DNA from: Inquilinus ginsengisoli_B
Lineage (GTDB): Bacteria; Pseudomonadota; Alphaproteobacteria; DSM-16000; Inquilinaceae
NCBI RefSeq assembly: GCF_050434925.1
Contig: NZ_JBNDJK010000001.1
Coordinates: 4,402,001-4,466,000, forward strand
Direction: 5' to 3'
Length of the DNA stretch: 64,000 nucleotides
A program made the translations under genes and the position numbers. The notes under the pieces were generated by a model that saw nothing but the letters and a program-made list of their open reading frames with translations, did not search any database and was not told where the DNA came from. Below, piece after piece: positions 16,349-25,064 of this stretch. Each line of letters begins with the position of its first letter. The first letter of the stretch is position 1.

Positions 16349-17036
16349 GGACATCCTCCACCAGCCGCTCCAGGCGGCTCAGATCGGCGACCTGCAGATG
16401 GTCGGCGGCACGGACGACGATGCCCGACTTGGCCAGATCGCTCAGCACCCGCGCCACCGTCTCGCGCGTTGTGCTGACCCGGCTGGCGATGTCGGAATGC
16501 ACCGGGATCGGCCGGATCGTCGCGCTGCCGTCCGGCTGCGCCCCGAGCGTCGCCAGGCGCAGCAGCTCGGCATGCACCCGGTTGTTGGCGCCCACCGTGC
16601 TCAGCTCCATGATCCGCTCATTGGCCCGGCGGACCATGCCGACAAGATGCACCATGACCGCCAGCGCCAGGGCGGGATGCTCGGTCACGGCGCTGCGGAA
16701 CAGGGCGGTGGGCAAGGCGGCGACGGTCGCGTCGGTCAGCGCCATGACATTGGCGGAGCGCGGCTCCCGGTCCAGCGCCGACAGCTCGCCGAAGGAGGCG
16801 CCGGCCGACAGGTCGTCAAAGGTGATCTCGCGGCCCGAAGCGGAATAGATCACCACCCGGACCTTGCCCTCGACCAGGAAATAGACGTGGTCCGGATCGT
16901 CGTTGCGGTCGATGATCTGCTCGTGTGGTGCGAAGCGCTGCCAGCGGCATTGCTTCTGCAACTCGGCGCGCAGGGCGGCCGGGGCGACCGCGAGGAGATC
17001 GATCCCGTCGAGGGGGCGGGCGTCGTTGGCAGGCAC
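16335..17036 (-). CDS. Crp/Fnr family transcriptional regulator
   Basis: About 233 residues. No ATG lies in a suitable place, so GTG 17036 is chosen. The N-terminal cyclic-nucleotide-binding fold has the GASFGELSALDREPRSANV phosphate cassette, close to that of cAMP receptors (GELALL..PRxA). A long dimer helix follows, then a winged helix with SRVSTTRETVARVLSDLAK as the recognition part. There are no N-terminal Cys for an iron-sulphur cluster, so it is not an Fnr-type oxygen sensor. It heads the operon with Nudix and phosphatase genes. Confidence 0.85.
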
Positions 17037-17109
17037 GGGTGCGTCTCGTTGTTGAGGCGCGCCAGGATAGGGCCGGCGGGCCGCGCCCGCCAGAGCCGAT
17101 CTGCAGCCG

Positions 17110-18255
17110 TCAGCCCGGCCGCTGGAAAGCGGGGCGCAGCGGGCGTGGCGCGCCGATCCGGCGCAGCCAGCCGCGGGCCGGAACCTCGACCCGGCGATGC
17201 AGCAGGATGGAGAGCGGCAGCAGCGCCGCAACCATCAGGCCGATCACACCCAGTGACTGCACGGCGGAGAAGCCAGCGTCCTCGATCTCATGGCCGGTGG
17301 CCAGCCGCCAGCCGAGATGTGCGCTGTCGAGCAGCAGGATCTGCGCGAGATAGAGGGCGTAGGAGATCTCGCCGAGGAAGATCATCGGCCGCGTGCCCAG
17401 CGCCCGGCCCACCCGTGCCGTGTTCTGCGCCAGGCAGAGGATCAGCAGGCCGAACAATGGCATCACGAAGATGCCGCGCATGTTCAGGTGCATGGCCAGG
17501 ACGATGCCGCCGGCGGTGGCCAGGGCCGCCGCATCGGTCGCCATCCATCGCGGGGCGCCGTCCTGCCAGACGCGGTAGAGGACCATGCCGCCGGTGAAGC
17601 CGAGGAAACAGCGCGGCACGCCCCAGTCGCTGGTCAGGTCGAGGTCGTGCTGCGGTCCCGCGGACAGCAGGGCGAAGCCGGCCAGGGTCGCGACATAGAG
17701 CAGGAGCAGTCCGGTCGGGCGCAGCCGGGCGACGACCGGCACCAGCAACGGGAAGGCAAGGCCGACGATCCATTCGGCGCTGATCGACCAGGACGGTCCG
17801 TTCCAGGTGATGGTGTCGTAGAGGCCGGCCGCGTTCAGCAGCAGCAGGCTGCCCGGCAGGCTGGCGAGGCTGTGGCTGCCGCCGAAGGCGTCGAGGCCGG
17901 TGCGGTCGACGGCGAGCTTCACCAGCTCCAGCAGAACGAAGCCGCCCAGGAGCACGAGATGCAACGGGTACAGCCGCGCCAGGCGGGCCCGCAGGAACGG
18001 GCCCAGCGTCGCCTTCGACGGCCCGTCGGCGAAGCTCGGCCCATAGACATGCATCAGGATGAAGCCGCTGAGCGCGAAGAACAGGTCGACGAAAAGGTAG
18101 CTTTTGCCGACGAAGTAGGTCGTGTCGGTCAGACGCAGGTTCGGGAACGACCCGACCGAATAGTGGAACAGCACGACGCAGAGCGCGGCGATGCCACGCA
18201 GCGCGGTCAGGGCGGGAAAGTATTGCTGCTGGCTGCGGGGGAATGCCTCGGCCAT
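17110..18255 (-). CDS. acyltransferase 3 family membrane protein
   Basis: 381 residues from ATG 18255. The family start (FPALTALRGIAALCVVLFH) and VDLFFALSGFILMHVYG are present, then RARLARLYPLHLVLL. About ten hydrophobic segments follow, with EISYALYLAQILLL near the end. It is the third member of this family in the window and stands outside the polysaccharide locus. It probably acylates a surface sugar or lipid. Its neighbours (phosphatase operon, PKS unit) do not identify the target. Confidence 0.9.
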   Translation of the reverse strand: MAEAFPRSQQQYFPALTALRGIAALCVVLFHYSVGSFPNLRLTDTTYFVGKSYLFVDLFFALSGFILMHVYGPSFADGPSKATLGPFLRARLARLYPLHLVLLGGFVLLELVKLAVDRTGLDAFGGSHSLASLPGSLLLLNAAGLYDTITWNGPSWSISAEWIVGLAFPLLVPVVARLRPTGLLLLYVATLAGFALLSAGPQHDLDLTSDWGVPRCFLGFTGGMVLYRVWQDGAPRWMATDAAALATAGGIVLAMHLNMRGIFVMPLFGLLILCLAQNTARVGRALGTRPMIFLGEISYALYLAQILLLDSAHLGWRLATGHEIEDAGFSAVQSLGVIGLMVAALLPLSILLHRRVEVPARGWLRRIGAPRPLRPAFQRPG

Positions 18256-18337
18256 GAGCTCCGGAATGCTGTTGAAGGCGCCTGATGGACCGAACCATCG
18301 GGCCGGCCGAACGTTCCCCGGGCTGCGGCGTCCCGCC

Positions 18338-18835
18338 TCAGCCCCGTTCGGCCAGGGCGCGCTCCTCGACGCCGATGCGGTGGTACAGCAGCAGGGCATT
18401 GGCGAGAGAGAAGGCGATGGCGATCCACCAAGCACCGAAGGCCAGGGGCAGCACCGCGATCTCGGCCGTCACGATCAGGTAGTTGGGGTGCCGGACCCAG
18501 CGATAAGGGCCGCGGCGTACCAGCGGGGCGCCGGGCAGGCTGAGCACCCGTGTGGTCCAGTACGGCCCCAGCGTCGCCACCACCCAGACCCGCGCCGCCT
18601 GCAGCAGCAGGAACAGGCCCAGCAGCGGCCAGGACGGGACCCGGTCGGCCGGGATCAGCAGGAAGACCGCCAGCAGCCAGGCACCGTGCAGCAGGATGAA
18701 CAGCGGATAGTGGCGCGCGCCGCTCTCGACCGCACTGCGGGCGCGCAGCCGGCTTTCGTTGCGACGGGCATAGACCAGCTCGCCCAGACGCTGCGCCGCC
18801 ACCAGCAGCGCCACACCCTGTGCCCAGCCGAGCAT
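18338..18835 (-). CDS. isoprenylcysteine carboxyl methyltransferase family protein
   Basis: 165 residues with four membrane segments. The catalytic C-terminus carries RRGPYRWVRHPNYLIVTAE, the SAM-binding motif of ICMT and related membrane methyltransferases. ATG 18835 overlaps the stop of the polyketide synthase gene (ATGA). The same gene pair occurs in Bacillus (bpsA-bpsB) and other bacteria, where the methyltransferase O-methylates alkylpyrones made by the synthase. The same role is inferred here. Confidence 0.85.
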   Translation of the reverse strand: MLGWAQGVALLVAAQRLGELVYARRNESRLRARSAVESGARHYPLFILLHGAWLLAVFLLIPADRVPSWPLLGLFLLLQAARVWVVATLGPYWTTRVLSLPGAPLVRRGPYRWVRHPNYLIVTAEIAVLPLAFGAWWIAIAFSLANALLLYHRIGVEERALAERG

Positions 18836-19866
18836 CAGCCGCAATCCAGAACGGCGAAGCCGGCGCAGAAGCCGGGGCCCAGCGCGCTCAACAGCCAGCG
18901 CCCGGCCATCTGCCGGCGCTTCTCCGCCAGCACGAACAGCACCGTCACCGCCGACATGTTGCCGTAGCGGCGCAGCACCGCCCGCTCGGCCGCCATCGCC
19001 GCGTCCGGCAGCTCGAAGGCGTCGCGCAGCGCCTCGACCACCTTGGTGCCGCCGGGGTGGAACACGAAGCCGGAGAGATCCGCGACACCGAGTCCGTGCC
19101 GGTCGAGGAAGGCCTCCGCCGCCGGCCGCAGGTCGCGGCGCACCAGGGTCGGGATGTCGCGCGAGAAGATCACGCCGAGCCCGTCGGCCTCGACCGACCA
19201 GCCCATCACATCCAGCGTGCCGGGCCAGCGATGTTCGCCGGTCGGCCCCAGGGCCGGCGCGCCGTCCTCCGGTCGGATCAGGACCGCGGCGGCGCCGTCG
19301 CCGAACAGGGCGGTGGCGACGACGTTGCTCTTGGTCAGGTCGCCGCGGCGGAAGGTCGGGCCGCACAGCTCCACCACCAGCAGGAGCACGGTGCCGTTAA
19401 GGGCGCGGGACAGGGCGGCGGCGCGGGCCAGGCCCAGCACGCCGCCAGCGCAGCCCAGGCCGAACACCGGCAGCCGCACCGTGTCCGGCCGGAACGGCAG
19501 CCGCTCCATCAGCCGGGCGTCGAGGCTGGGCGTGGCGATGCCGGTCGAGCAGATGGTGACGATGGCGTCGACCTCGCCGGCGCCGATGCCGCCCTCATCC
19601 AGGCAGCGCCTTGCCGCGTCCTCCAGCAGGTCGAGCGCCGTGTTCATGAACACGGCGCTGCGGTCGTGCCAGTCATGCGGGGCGAAGTACCATTCCAGCG
19701 GCACGGCGGAACGGCGGGTGTCGATGCCGGCGGAATCGTAGATCGGCGCCATGCGCTCGAACAGCTCCGGCCGCGCCGCGAAGACGCGCCGGGCGCCTTC
19801 GCGCGCCTCGTCCTGGGTGATCACATACCGGGGAACGGCCGTTGTCAGCCCCGCAAGTCTCGGCAT
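18835..19866 (-). CDS. type III polyketide synthase (chalcone synthase family)
   Basis: 343 residues. ATG 19866 is preceded by GCGGAGG at good distance, so it is chosen over the ATG at 19887. The catalytic triad is visible: Cys in GLGCAGGVLGLARA, His in FVFHPGGTKVVEAL and Asn in RRYGNMSAVTVLFVL. The enzyme extends an acyl-CoA with malonyl-CoA and cyclises it to an alkylpyrone or alkylresorcinol. Coupling to a membrane methyltransferase suggests the products are methylated alkylpyrones or phenolic lipids. The starter length cannot be told from sequence. Confidence 0.9.
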   Translation of the reverse strand: MPRLAGLTTAVPRYVITQDEAREGARRVFAARPELFERMAPIYDSAGIDTRRSAVPLEWYFAPHDWHDRSAVFMNTALDLLEDAARRCLDEGGIGAGEVDAIVTICSTGIATPSLDARLMERLPFRPDTVRLPVFGLGCAGGVLGLARAAALSRALNGTVLLLVVELCGPTFRRGDLTKSNVVATALFGDGAAAVLIRPEDGAPALGPTGEHRWPGTLDVMGWSVEADGLGVIFSRDIPTLVRRDLRPAAEAFLDRHGLGVADLSGFVFHPGGTKVVEALRDAFELPDAAMAAERAVLRRYGNMSAVTVLFVLAEKRRQMAGRWLLSALGPGFCAGFAVLDCG

Positions 19867-19966
19867 CCTGTACCTCCGCGGGGCCATCCCGCTCAGGGAG
19901 GGACCAGAACTGGTCCCTCCAGTCTGTTCGGGAAAGAGGCCGTCGCGTTGCAGGCGTAAGGCAGGG

Positions 19967-21160
19967 TCAGGATGCCGCAGGATCGGTGATCCGCCGCGGC
20001 CGCAGCGCCGTCGCGGCGATCAGGGCTGCGGCGAGGCAGGCCGCGGCCGCTCCCATCGCCAGCAGCGGGAAGCCGGCGGCGGCATAGCCGATCCCGGCCA
20101 GGCCGGTGCCGGTCAGGGTGCCGAGATAGGTGACGGCGCTGTTCAGCCCCAGCACGGCGCCGCGCGCCTCGGGCTTGGCCCGGGACAGCAGCAGTACCAG
20201 GATGTTCAGCCCGAAATGGTTGGCGAAGCCCCAAAGCCCGGTCAGCGCGGCGATCGCGGCGAAGCTGTGCGTCGCCGGCAGCATCAGCGCGTAGATCGCC
20301 GCCACCGCCAGCAGCATCAGCGGGAACAGCCGGCGTGGCCCCAGCCGGTCGACCAGCCCGTCGCCCAGGCTGGCGGCGCCGAAGCCGATGCCGTAGGTCA
20401 AGACGATCAGCCCGGCCTGGCCGGCGCTGAGGCCGAGCTCGGCCCGCACATGATCGCCGATGAAGGCGTAGACGCCGTAGAAGGCGGCCATGAAGCCGAG
20501 GCAGATCGCCAGCAGCGCCGGCACGCCGGGGTAGGCGAGGGGGGCGACCAGCGCCCCCAGTCCCGGCCTTGCGCCTCGGTCGCGCGACGGCGGTGCCGGC
20601 AGCCGGGCGATGCCGAACAGAGCCAGCACGGCCAGGCCGGCCAGCACCAGGAAGACGGCGCGCCAGCCCAGCGTCTCGGCCACAAGGGCGGCGGCCGGCA
20701 CGCCGGCGACCATGGAGATCGACCAGCCGGTCAGCACCCGGCCCAGCACCCGCGATTCCCGCCCCGGCGGCGCGATCGTGGTGGCCAGGGTGTAGATCGA
20801 GGGCAGGATGATCCCGGCGCCCAGGCCGGCCAGCGCCTGGGCGGCCGCGAGCATCAGCCAATGCATGGCGAAGGCGGAGAGCAGCGTCGCCGCCGCCAGC
20901 CCGACCATGCCGCCCAGCAGCGCCCGGCGGGGGCCGATGCGGTCGATTTGCGGTGCCAGCAGGAAGGCCGACAGCGCGGTCGCCCCGCCATAGGCCGCGA
21001 TGGCGCGGGACACGGCCACCGGCGTGGCCGCCATTGCCGTGGCGACATCGCCCAGGATCGGGCTCAGCACCAGCGAGTTCGAGCCGACCGCGGCAATGCC
21101 GGCGGTCAGGATCGCGGTCTGCAGCGAGACGGCGCTCTCATGTTGATGACGTTCGGTCAT
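19967..21160 (-). CDS. MFS transporter (drug/metabolite exporter type)
   Basis: 397 residues with twelve hydrophobic segments. The loop between segments 2 and 3 reads DRIGPRRALLGGMVG, the usual MFS signature, and the second half repeats it (DRLGPRRLFPLMLL). The layout resembles the AraJ/DHA1 exporters. It is divergent from an Lrp/AsnC regulator, with a palindrome between them, so that regulator probably controls it. The substrate may be an amino acid or a drug-like compound; this is inference. Confidence 0.85.
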   Translation of the reverse strand: MTERHQHESAVSLQTAILTAGIAAVGSNSLVLSPILGDVATAMAATPVAVSRAIAAYGGATALSAFLLAPQIDRIGPRRALLGGMVGLAAATLLSAFAMHWLMLAAAQALAGLGAGIILPSIYTLATTIAPPGRESRVLGRVLTGWSISMVAGVPAAALVAETLGWRAVFLVLAGLAVLALFGIARLPAPPSRDRGARPGLGALVAPLAYPGVPALLAICLGFMAAFYGVYAFIGDHVRAELGLSAGQAGLIVLTYGIGFGAASLGDGLVDRLGPRRLFPLMLLAVAAIYALMLPATHSFAAIAALTGLWGFANHFGLNILVLLLSRAKPEARGAVLGLNSAVTYLGTLTGTGLAGIGYAAAGFPLLAMGAAAACLAAALIAATALRPRRITDPAAS

Positions 21161-21172
21161 GAGATATAGTTG

Positions 21173-21187
21173 CCGAACCTGGTTCGG
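21173..21187. promoter_or_regulatory. palindromic operator between MFS and Lrp genes
   Basis: CCGAACCTGGTTCGG is a perfect 15-base inverted repeat about the central T. It sits midway in the 45-base divergent gap. The sequence TTCGGTCATGA also occurs twice around it. It is a good candidate site for the adjacent Lrp/AsnC protein. Confidence 0.6.
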
Positions 21188-21205
21188 TCATGAAGGGCGA
21201 TTCTC

Positions 21206-21703
21206 GTGGTCATCGAAAATACGAAAACGGTTCGGCGCCGGCCCGTGGAGGCGCCCTCCATCGACGCCGTCGACCGAAAGCTGTTAGGGCTGCTGGCGAC
21301 CGATGCGACACTGAGCTATGCCGAGCTCGGCCGGGCGCTGAACCTGTCGCCGCCGGCGGTGCATGAGCGGGTGAAGCGGCTGAGGCGCGACGGGGTGATC
21401 AAGGCCACGGTCGCGGCGCTGGACGGGCGCAAGCTGGGCAAGCCGATCCTGGCCTTCATCCATGTCAACACCACCGGCTGGGGCAAGACCCAGGAGATGC
21501 TGGACCTGGCGCAGCGGCCGGATGTGGAGGAGATCCACACCGTCACCGGCGACACCTGTCTCATGCTGAAGGTGCGGACCCAGGACGCCCAGGGGCTGGA
21601 GGACCTGCTGCGGGTGATCTACGACATCCCCGGCGTCCAGGGCACGCGCAGCTACATCGTCCTCAGCTCGCATCTGGAGCGCGGGGCGTTGCCGGCCGAT
21701 TAG
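21206..21703 (+). CDS. Lrp/AsnC family transcriptional regulator
   Basis: 165 residues from GTG 21206, with AAGGG upstream. The N-terminal helix-turn-helix (DAVDRKLLGLLATDATLSYAELGRAL, LSPPAVHERVKRLRRDGVI) is typical. The C-terminal RAM domain carries VEEIHTVTGDTCLMLKVRT, where amino acids bind. It probably autoregulates and controls the divergent MFS exporter through the palindrome at 21173-21187. Its 3' end overlaps the convergent HxlR gene by 4 bases. Confidence 0.9.
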   Translation: MVIENTKTVRRRPVEAPSIDAVDRKLLGLLATDATLSYAELGRALNLSPPAVHERVKRLRRDGVIKATVAALDGRKLGKPILAFIHVNTTGWGKTQEMLDLAQRPDVEEIHTVTGDTCLMLKVRTQDAQGLEDLLRVIYDIPGVQGTRSYIVLSSHLERGALPAD

Positions 21704-22095
21704 GGTGCAGGCGATGCGTCCATGACTTGAGCGGGTCGCAGGCGGCATTCGGCCAGGCGGTCCAGCTCGTCCAGCGCGGCGGCGTGGCGCTGGCCCCAGT
21801 CGCATAGCTCCCGCAGCACCGGCTCCAGGCTCAGCCCCAGCGGGGTGGCCGAATAATCCACCCGCGACGGCACCTGGCGGAAGATCTCGCGGTGCACCAA
21901 CCCGTGCTCCTCCATCTCGCGCAGCTGCTGGATCAGCACCTTCTGGCTGATCTCGGGCAACGACCGCTTGAGCTGCGACAGCCGTCGTGGCCCGTCGAAC
22001 AGGTGGTAGAGGATGACCGCCTTCCAGCGGCCGCCGATCACCTTGAAGGCGCGCTCCACCGGCAGCACCGGCAGCCGCTTGATCGTCTCTGCCAT
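21700..22095 (-). CDS. HxlR family transcriptional regulator
   Basis: 131 residues from ATG 22095. The winged-helix core reads KVIGGRWKAVILYHLFDGPRR, then LPEISQKVLIQQLREMEEHGLV and the wing REIFRQVPSRVDYSAT, all standard for HxlR. It is divergent from a quinone oxidoreductase-like gene, a frequent pairing in which the regulator answers to reactive electrophiles or quinones. Confidence 0.85.
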   Translation of the reverse strand: MAETIKRLPVLPVERAFKVIGGRWKAVILYHLFDGPRRLSQLKRSLPEISQKVLIQQLREMEEHGLVHREIFRQVPSRVDYSATPLGLSLEPVLRELCDWGQRHAAALDELDRLAECRLRPAQVMDASPAP

Positions 22096-22193
22096 GGTCA
22101 CCTTCTGGTCAGTATGGAACGAAAGGGTGTGTAGAGCTGCCCGGCGGCATACTGGCAAAAGGCGCCTCACGCTGTCCAACGCCAGGTGAGGCC

Positions 22194-23174
22194 ATGAAAG
22201 CCGTCCAGTTCAGCCGCTTCGGCGGGCCAGAGGTGCTCGAAACCGTCGAGCCGCCGACCCCGCAGCCCGGCCCCGGCGAGGTGCTGGTCCGGGTGCGGGC
22301 CGCCGGGGTGAACTATTTCGAGACTCTGATGCGTCGGAACCTCTACGCCGTGACGCCCGAGCTGCCGATGGTCCCGGGCGTCGAGGTGGCGGGAGAGATC
22401 GAGACGGTGGGGGAGGGTGTCGACGCCGCCCTTCGCGGTGCGCGGGTCGCGGTGCCGATGTTTGCCGTCGGCCGTCCCAATGGAGGCTATGCCGAATATC
22501 TCACCGTCGCGGCCGCTTCGGTCGTGCCGCTGCCCGACGGTTTGTCCTTCGAGCATGCCGTGGCGCTGCTGGTGCAGGGTCTGACGGCGCTGCACCTGGT
22601 ACGGCGCAGCCCGCCGCGCGGCCGGTCGGTCCTGGTCACCGCCGCGGCCGGCGGCCTCGGGTCGCTCCTGCTGCAGCTTGCCCGGCGCGCCGGTGCCGAG
22701 CGGATCATTGCCGTGGCAGGAGGGCGGGAGAAGCTGGATATCGCCCGCAACCTCGGGGCGGATCTCGGCATCGACTACGGCGAGCCCGGCTGGGCCGGCC
22801 GGGTCCGGGAGGCCATCGGCGGCCATGGCGCCGACATCGTCTATGACACCGTTGGCGGCGCCGTGACCAGGGCTTGCCTTGAGGCCCTGGCGCCGGCCGG
22901 GGAGTTAGTGTTCGGCGCGCTCGGCCGGTACGAGCTCATGGTCGCCGAGCTGGAGGGGATGTTCTACCGCAACCAGTCGCTGAAGGGCTTCGCCCTGCTG
23001 CCGCTGCTGACGCCCGAAGGCCTGCGGGCCGACCTGGCGGAGCTGTTCGGCCTGGCCGCGACCGGCACGCTGACGGTGACCGTGGGCGGGCGCTACCGCC
23101 TGGACCAGGCGGCCGAGGCCCACCGTGTGCTGGAGGAGCGCCGGAGCACCGGCAAGATCGTCCTGGTGCCGTGA
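22194..23174 (+). CDS. quinone oxidoreductase-like (zinc-independent MDR) protein
   Basis: 326 residues. It has the N-terminal GroES-like domain (GPGEVLVRVRAAGVNYFETLMR) and an NADPH-binding Rossmann fold (VLVTAAAGGLGSLLLQLARRAGA). The Cys and His ligands of zinc alcohol dehydrogenases are absent, which places it with Qor-like enzymes that reduce quinones or alkenals with NADPH. It is divergent from the HxlR regulator, which probably controls it. Confidence 0.85.
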   Translation: MKAVQFSRFGGPEVLETVEPPTPQPGPGEVLVRVRAAGVNYFETLMRRNLYAVTPELPMVPGVEVAGEIETVGEGVDAALRGARVAVPMFAVGRPNGGYAEYLTVAAASVVPLPDGLSFEHAVALLVQGLTALHLVRRSPPRGRSVLVTAAAGGLGSLLLQLARRAGAERIIAVAGGREKLDIARNLGADLGIDYGEPGWAGRVREAIGGHGADIVYDTVGGAVTRACLEALAPAGELVFGALGRYELMVAELEGMFYRNQSLKGFALLPLLTPEGLRADLAELFGLAATGTLTVTVGGRYRLDQAAEAHRVLEERRSTGKIVLVP

Positions 23175-23178
23175 CGAC

Positions 23179-23754
23179 TCAGCCGCGCTCGCGCCGGTAG
23201 TGCAGGATCACGGCGCCGGTGTCGAGCGTCCGGCTTTCGATCAGCTTCAGGTCGATGCGGTCGAAGCCTGGCACGAACAGCCGCTGGCCGTCGCCGAACA
23301 GGGTCGGCGTCACCATCAGCCGATATTCGTCGAACAGGTCGCGGGCGACGAAGCTCTGGGCGATGCCGGCGCCGCCGAACATGTACAGGTCGCCGCCGGC
23401 CTCCGCCTTCAGCCGCGCGACCGCGCCCTCCAGGTCGTCGCGCACCACCGTGCCGTTCCAGCCGGGGTCGCCGGTCAGCGTGGTCGAGAACACGGTCTTG
23501 GGCAGCCGGTTCATCACCGAGGCCCAGGGAACGCCGGCGGCCGGGCTGTTCGGATCGGTCGCGGCCGGCTCCCAGAATCCCTTGTTGAACAGGAAGTTGA
23601 CCCGGCCGTAGAGCAGGTGCCCGGCCCGCTCCAGGGAATAGCCGGACCAATGCGTCGCCAGGTCGTCGGACCATTGCGGCGGCACGAACTCCCCCTTCGG
23701 CCCAGTGATGTAGCCGTCCAGGCTGATGAACATCGACAGGATTGCCTTGCGCAT
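23179..23754 (-). CDS. dihydrofolate reductase/RibD C-terminal family protein
   Basis: 191 residues from ATG 23754, with AGGAGG upstream. The start (KAILSMFISLDGYITGP) and the nucleotide-binding stretch DLYMFGGAGIAQSFVARDL are typical of the RibD/YwjB-like DHFR fold. Such proteins reduce unknown substrates with NADPH and are rarely true folate enzymes. It is divergent from a second HxlR regulator with two palindromes between the genes. Confidence 0.85.
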   Translation of the reverse strand: MRKAILSMFISLDGYITGPKGEFVPPQWSDDLATHWSGYSLERAGHLLYGRVNFLFNKGFWEPAATDPNSPAAGVPWASVMNRLPKTVFSTTLTGDPGWNGTVVRDDLEGAVARLKAEAGGDLYMFGGAGIAQSFVARDLFDEYRLMVTPTLFGDGQRLFVPGFDRIDLKLIESRTLDTGAVILHYRRERG

Positions 23755-23797
23755 GGGTGTCGTCCTCCTAGGTTGCTTTTTTATCTGATTGTATATA

Positions 23798-23838
23798 GCA
23801 ACTGGTTGCTTCTTAGATTTTCCGATTGCATATTGCAA
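23798..23838. promoter_or_regulatory. two palindromic operator candidates in the divergent promoter
   Basis: GCAACTGGTTGC (23798-23809) and TTGCATATTGCAA (23826-23838) share the half-site TTGC/GCAA. They lie in an AT-rich 105-base gap between the DHFR-like gene and the HxlR gene. Two sites 28 bases apart, centre to centre, would suit a dimeric HxlR regulator. Confidence 0.6.
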
Positions 23839-23859
23839 GCGGAAAAGGAGCGACCCCGC

Positions 23860-24354
23860 ATGAGCAGTGAACCGCGATCCGGCTGTCCGATCAATCTCAC
23901 CCTCGAGGCCCTGGGCGACCGCTGGAGCCTGCTGGTGATCCGCGACATCATGTTCGGCGACCGGCGGCACTTCCGCGAGCTGCTGACCCGGTCGGAGGAG
24001 GGCATTGCCTCCAACATCCTGGCCGACCGGCTGAAGCGCCTGACCGAGGCCGGCTTCCTGACCCGCACCGACGACGAGAGCCACAAGCAGAAGGCGATCT
24101 ACAGCCTGACCGAGAAGGCGATCCAGCTGGTGCCGCTTCTGGCCCATATGGGGGCCTGGGGCCGCCGCCACATGCCGGCCACTCCCGACCTGTCGATCCG
24201 CGCCCAGCTGCTGGAGGAGGGTGGGCCGGCGCTGTGGGACGAGTTCATGGACGACCTGCGCAGTGCCCATCTCGGCCAGCCGCGCCGGCGCAACGGCCCG
24301 ACCGTCGTCGAACGGCTGCGCGAGGCCTTCCTGGCGGTGCGCGCCGCCGGCTGA
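23860..24354 (+). CDS. HxlR family transcriptional regulator
   Basis: 164 residues from ATG 23860, with AAAAGGAG upstream. The core is CPINLTLEALGDRWSLLVIRD with the redox-type Cys at residue 9, then EEGIASNILADRLKRLTEAGFL. The C-terminal 50 residues extend beyond the minimal family length. It likely represses its own gene and the divergent DHFR-like gene. An SRPBCC protein follows 83 bases later and may share its transcript. Confidence 0.85.
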   Translation: MSSEPRSGCPINLTLEALGDRWSLLVIRDIMFGDRRHFRELLTRSEEGIASNILADRLKRLTEAGFLTRTDDESHKQKAIYSLTEKAIQLVPLLAHMGAWGRRHMPATPDLSIRAQLLEEGGPALWDEFMDDLRSAHLGQPRRRNGPTVVERLREAFLAVRAAG

Positions 24355-24437
24355 GGAAAAATATTCAAGGCCGTGTCGGAACCCCGGCTGGGGGGCCGTC
24401 CTTGGGGCATCAAAGGTTCAAACCAGGAGATGCCCCA

Positions 24438-24908
24438 GTGACCACCACCCCTGCCTCCGACCGCGAGCTCGTCCTGACCCGCCTGATCGACGCGCCGCGC
24501 GAGAAGCTGTTCCGCGCCTGGACCGAGCCCGAGCTGATGAAGCAGTGGTTCACGCCGCGGCCCTGGACCACTCCGGTGATCGAGGTCGATCTGCGGCCGG
24601 GCGGCTCCAACCTGATCGTGATGCGCGGCCCCGACGGCACCGAATTCCCGAACCGGGGCGTCTATCTCGAGATCGTCAAGAACGAGCGCCTGGTCTTCAC
24701 CGACGCCTACACCAAGGCCTGGGAGCCGTCGGAGAAGCCGTTCTTCACCGGCATCATCACCTTCGCGGACGAGGGCGGGAAGACCCGCTACACGGCCCGT
24801 GCCCTGCACTGGACCGTGGCCGATCGCGAGGCCCATGAGAAGATGGGCTTCCACGAAGGCTGGGGGCTGTGCGCCGACCAGCTGGCGGAGCTCGTGGCGA
24901 AGATCTGA
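24438..24908 (+). CDS. SRPBCC/AHSA1-like domain protein
   Basis: 156 residues from GTG 24438, after AGGAG. The fold opens with ELVLTRLIDAPREKLFRAWTEP and has ELMKQWFTP, then FTGIITFADEGGKTRYTARA and HEGWGLCADQLAELV. This is the small single-domain group related to the Hsp90 activator Aha1, which binds hydrophobic ligands. It is often found with HxlR or ArsR regulators, as here. Confidence 0.85.
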   Translation: MTTTPASDRELVLTRLIDAPREKLFRAWTEPELMKQWFTPRPWTTPVIEVDLRPGGSNLIVMRGPDGTEFPNRGVYLEIVKNERLVFTDAYTKAWEPSEKPFFTGIITFADEGGKTRYTARALHWTVADREAHEKMGFHEGWGLCADQLAELVAKI

Positions 24909-24954
24909 TGAAAGTGCGGGTGGTGCCCGTGTGCCACCCGCCGAAATCCAGAAC

Positions 24955-25041
24955 CGTCACGGCGAGCCCCGAAGGGGCGTGGCCATCCAGAGAGATCGAG
25001 CCGCTGGATCGCCACGTCGGCTTCGCCTCCTCGCGATGACG
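24955..25041. repeat. alphaproteobacterial intergenic palindromic repeat (REP/RIME-like)
   Basis: The left arm (CGTCACGGCGAGCCCCGAAG to CCATCCAG) pairs with the right arm (CTGGATCGCCACGTCGGC to GCGATGACG). The CGTGGCCATCCAG part matches its partner at 12 of 13 positions. The outer motif (TCAC/TTGCGAG paired with CTCGCAATGACG) recalls the short dispersed repeats found between genes in many alphaproteobacteria. It fills the gap between two convergent genes. Confidence 0.65.
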
Positions 25042-25064
25042 AGGAAATTGATGTCCAGGGTGGA

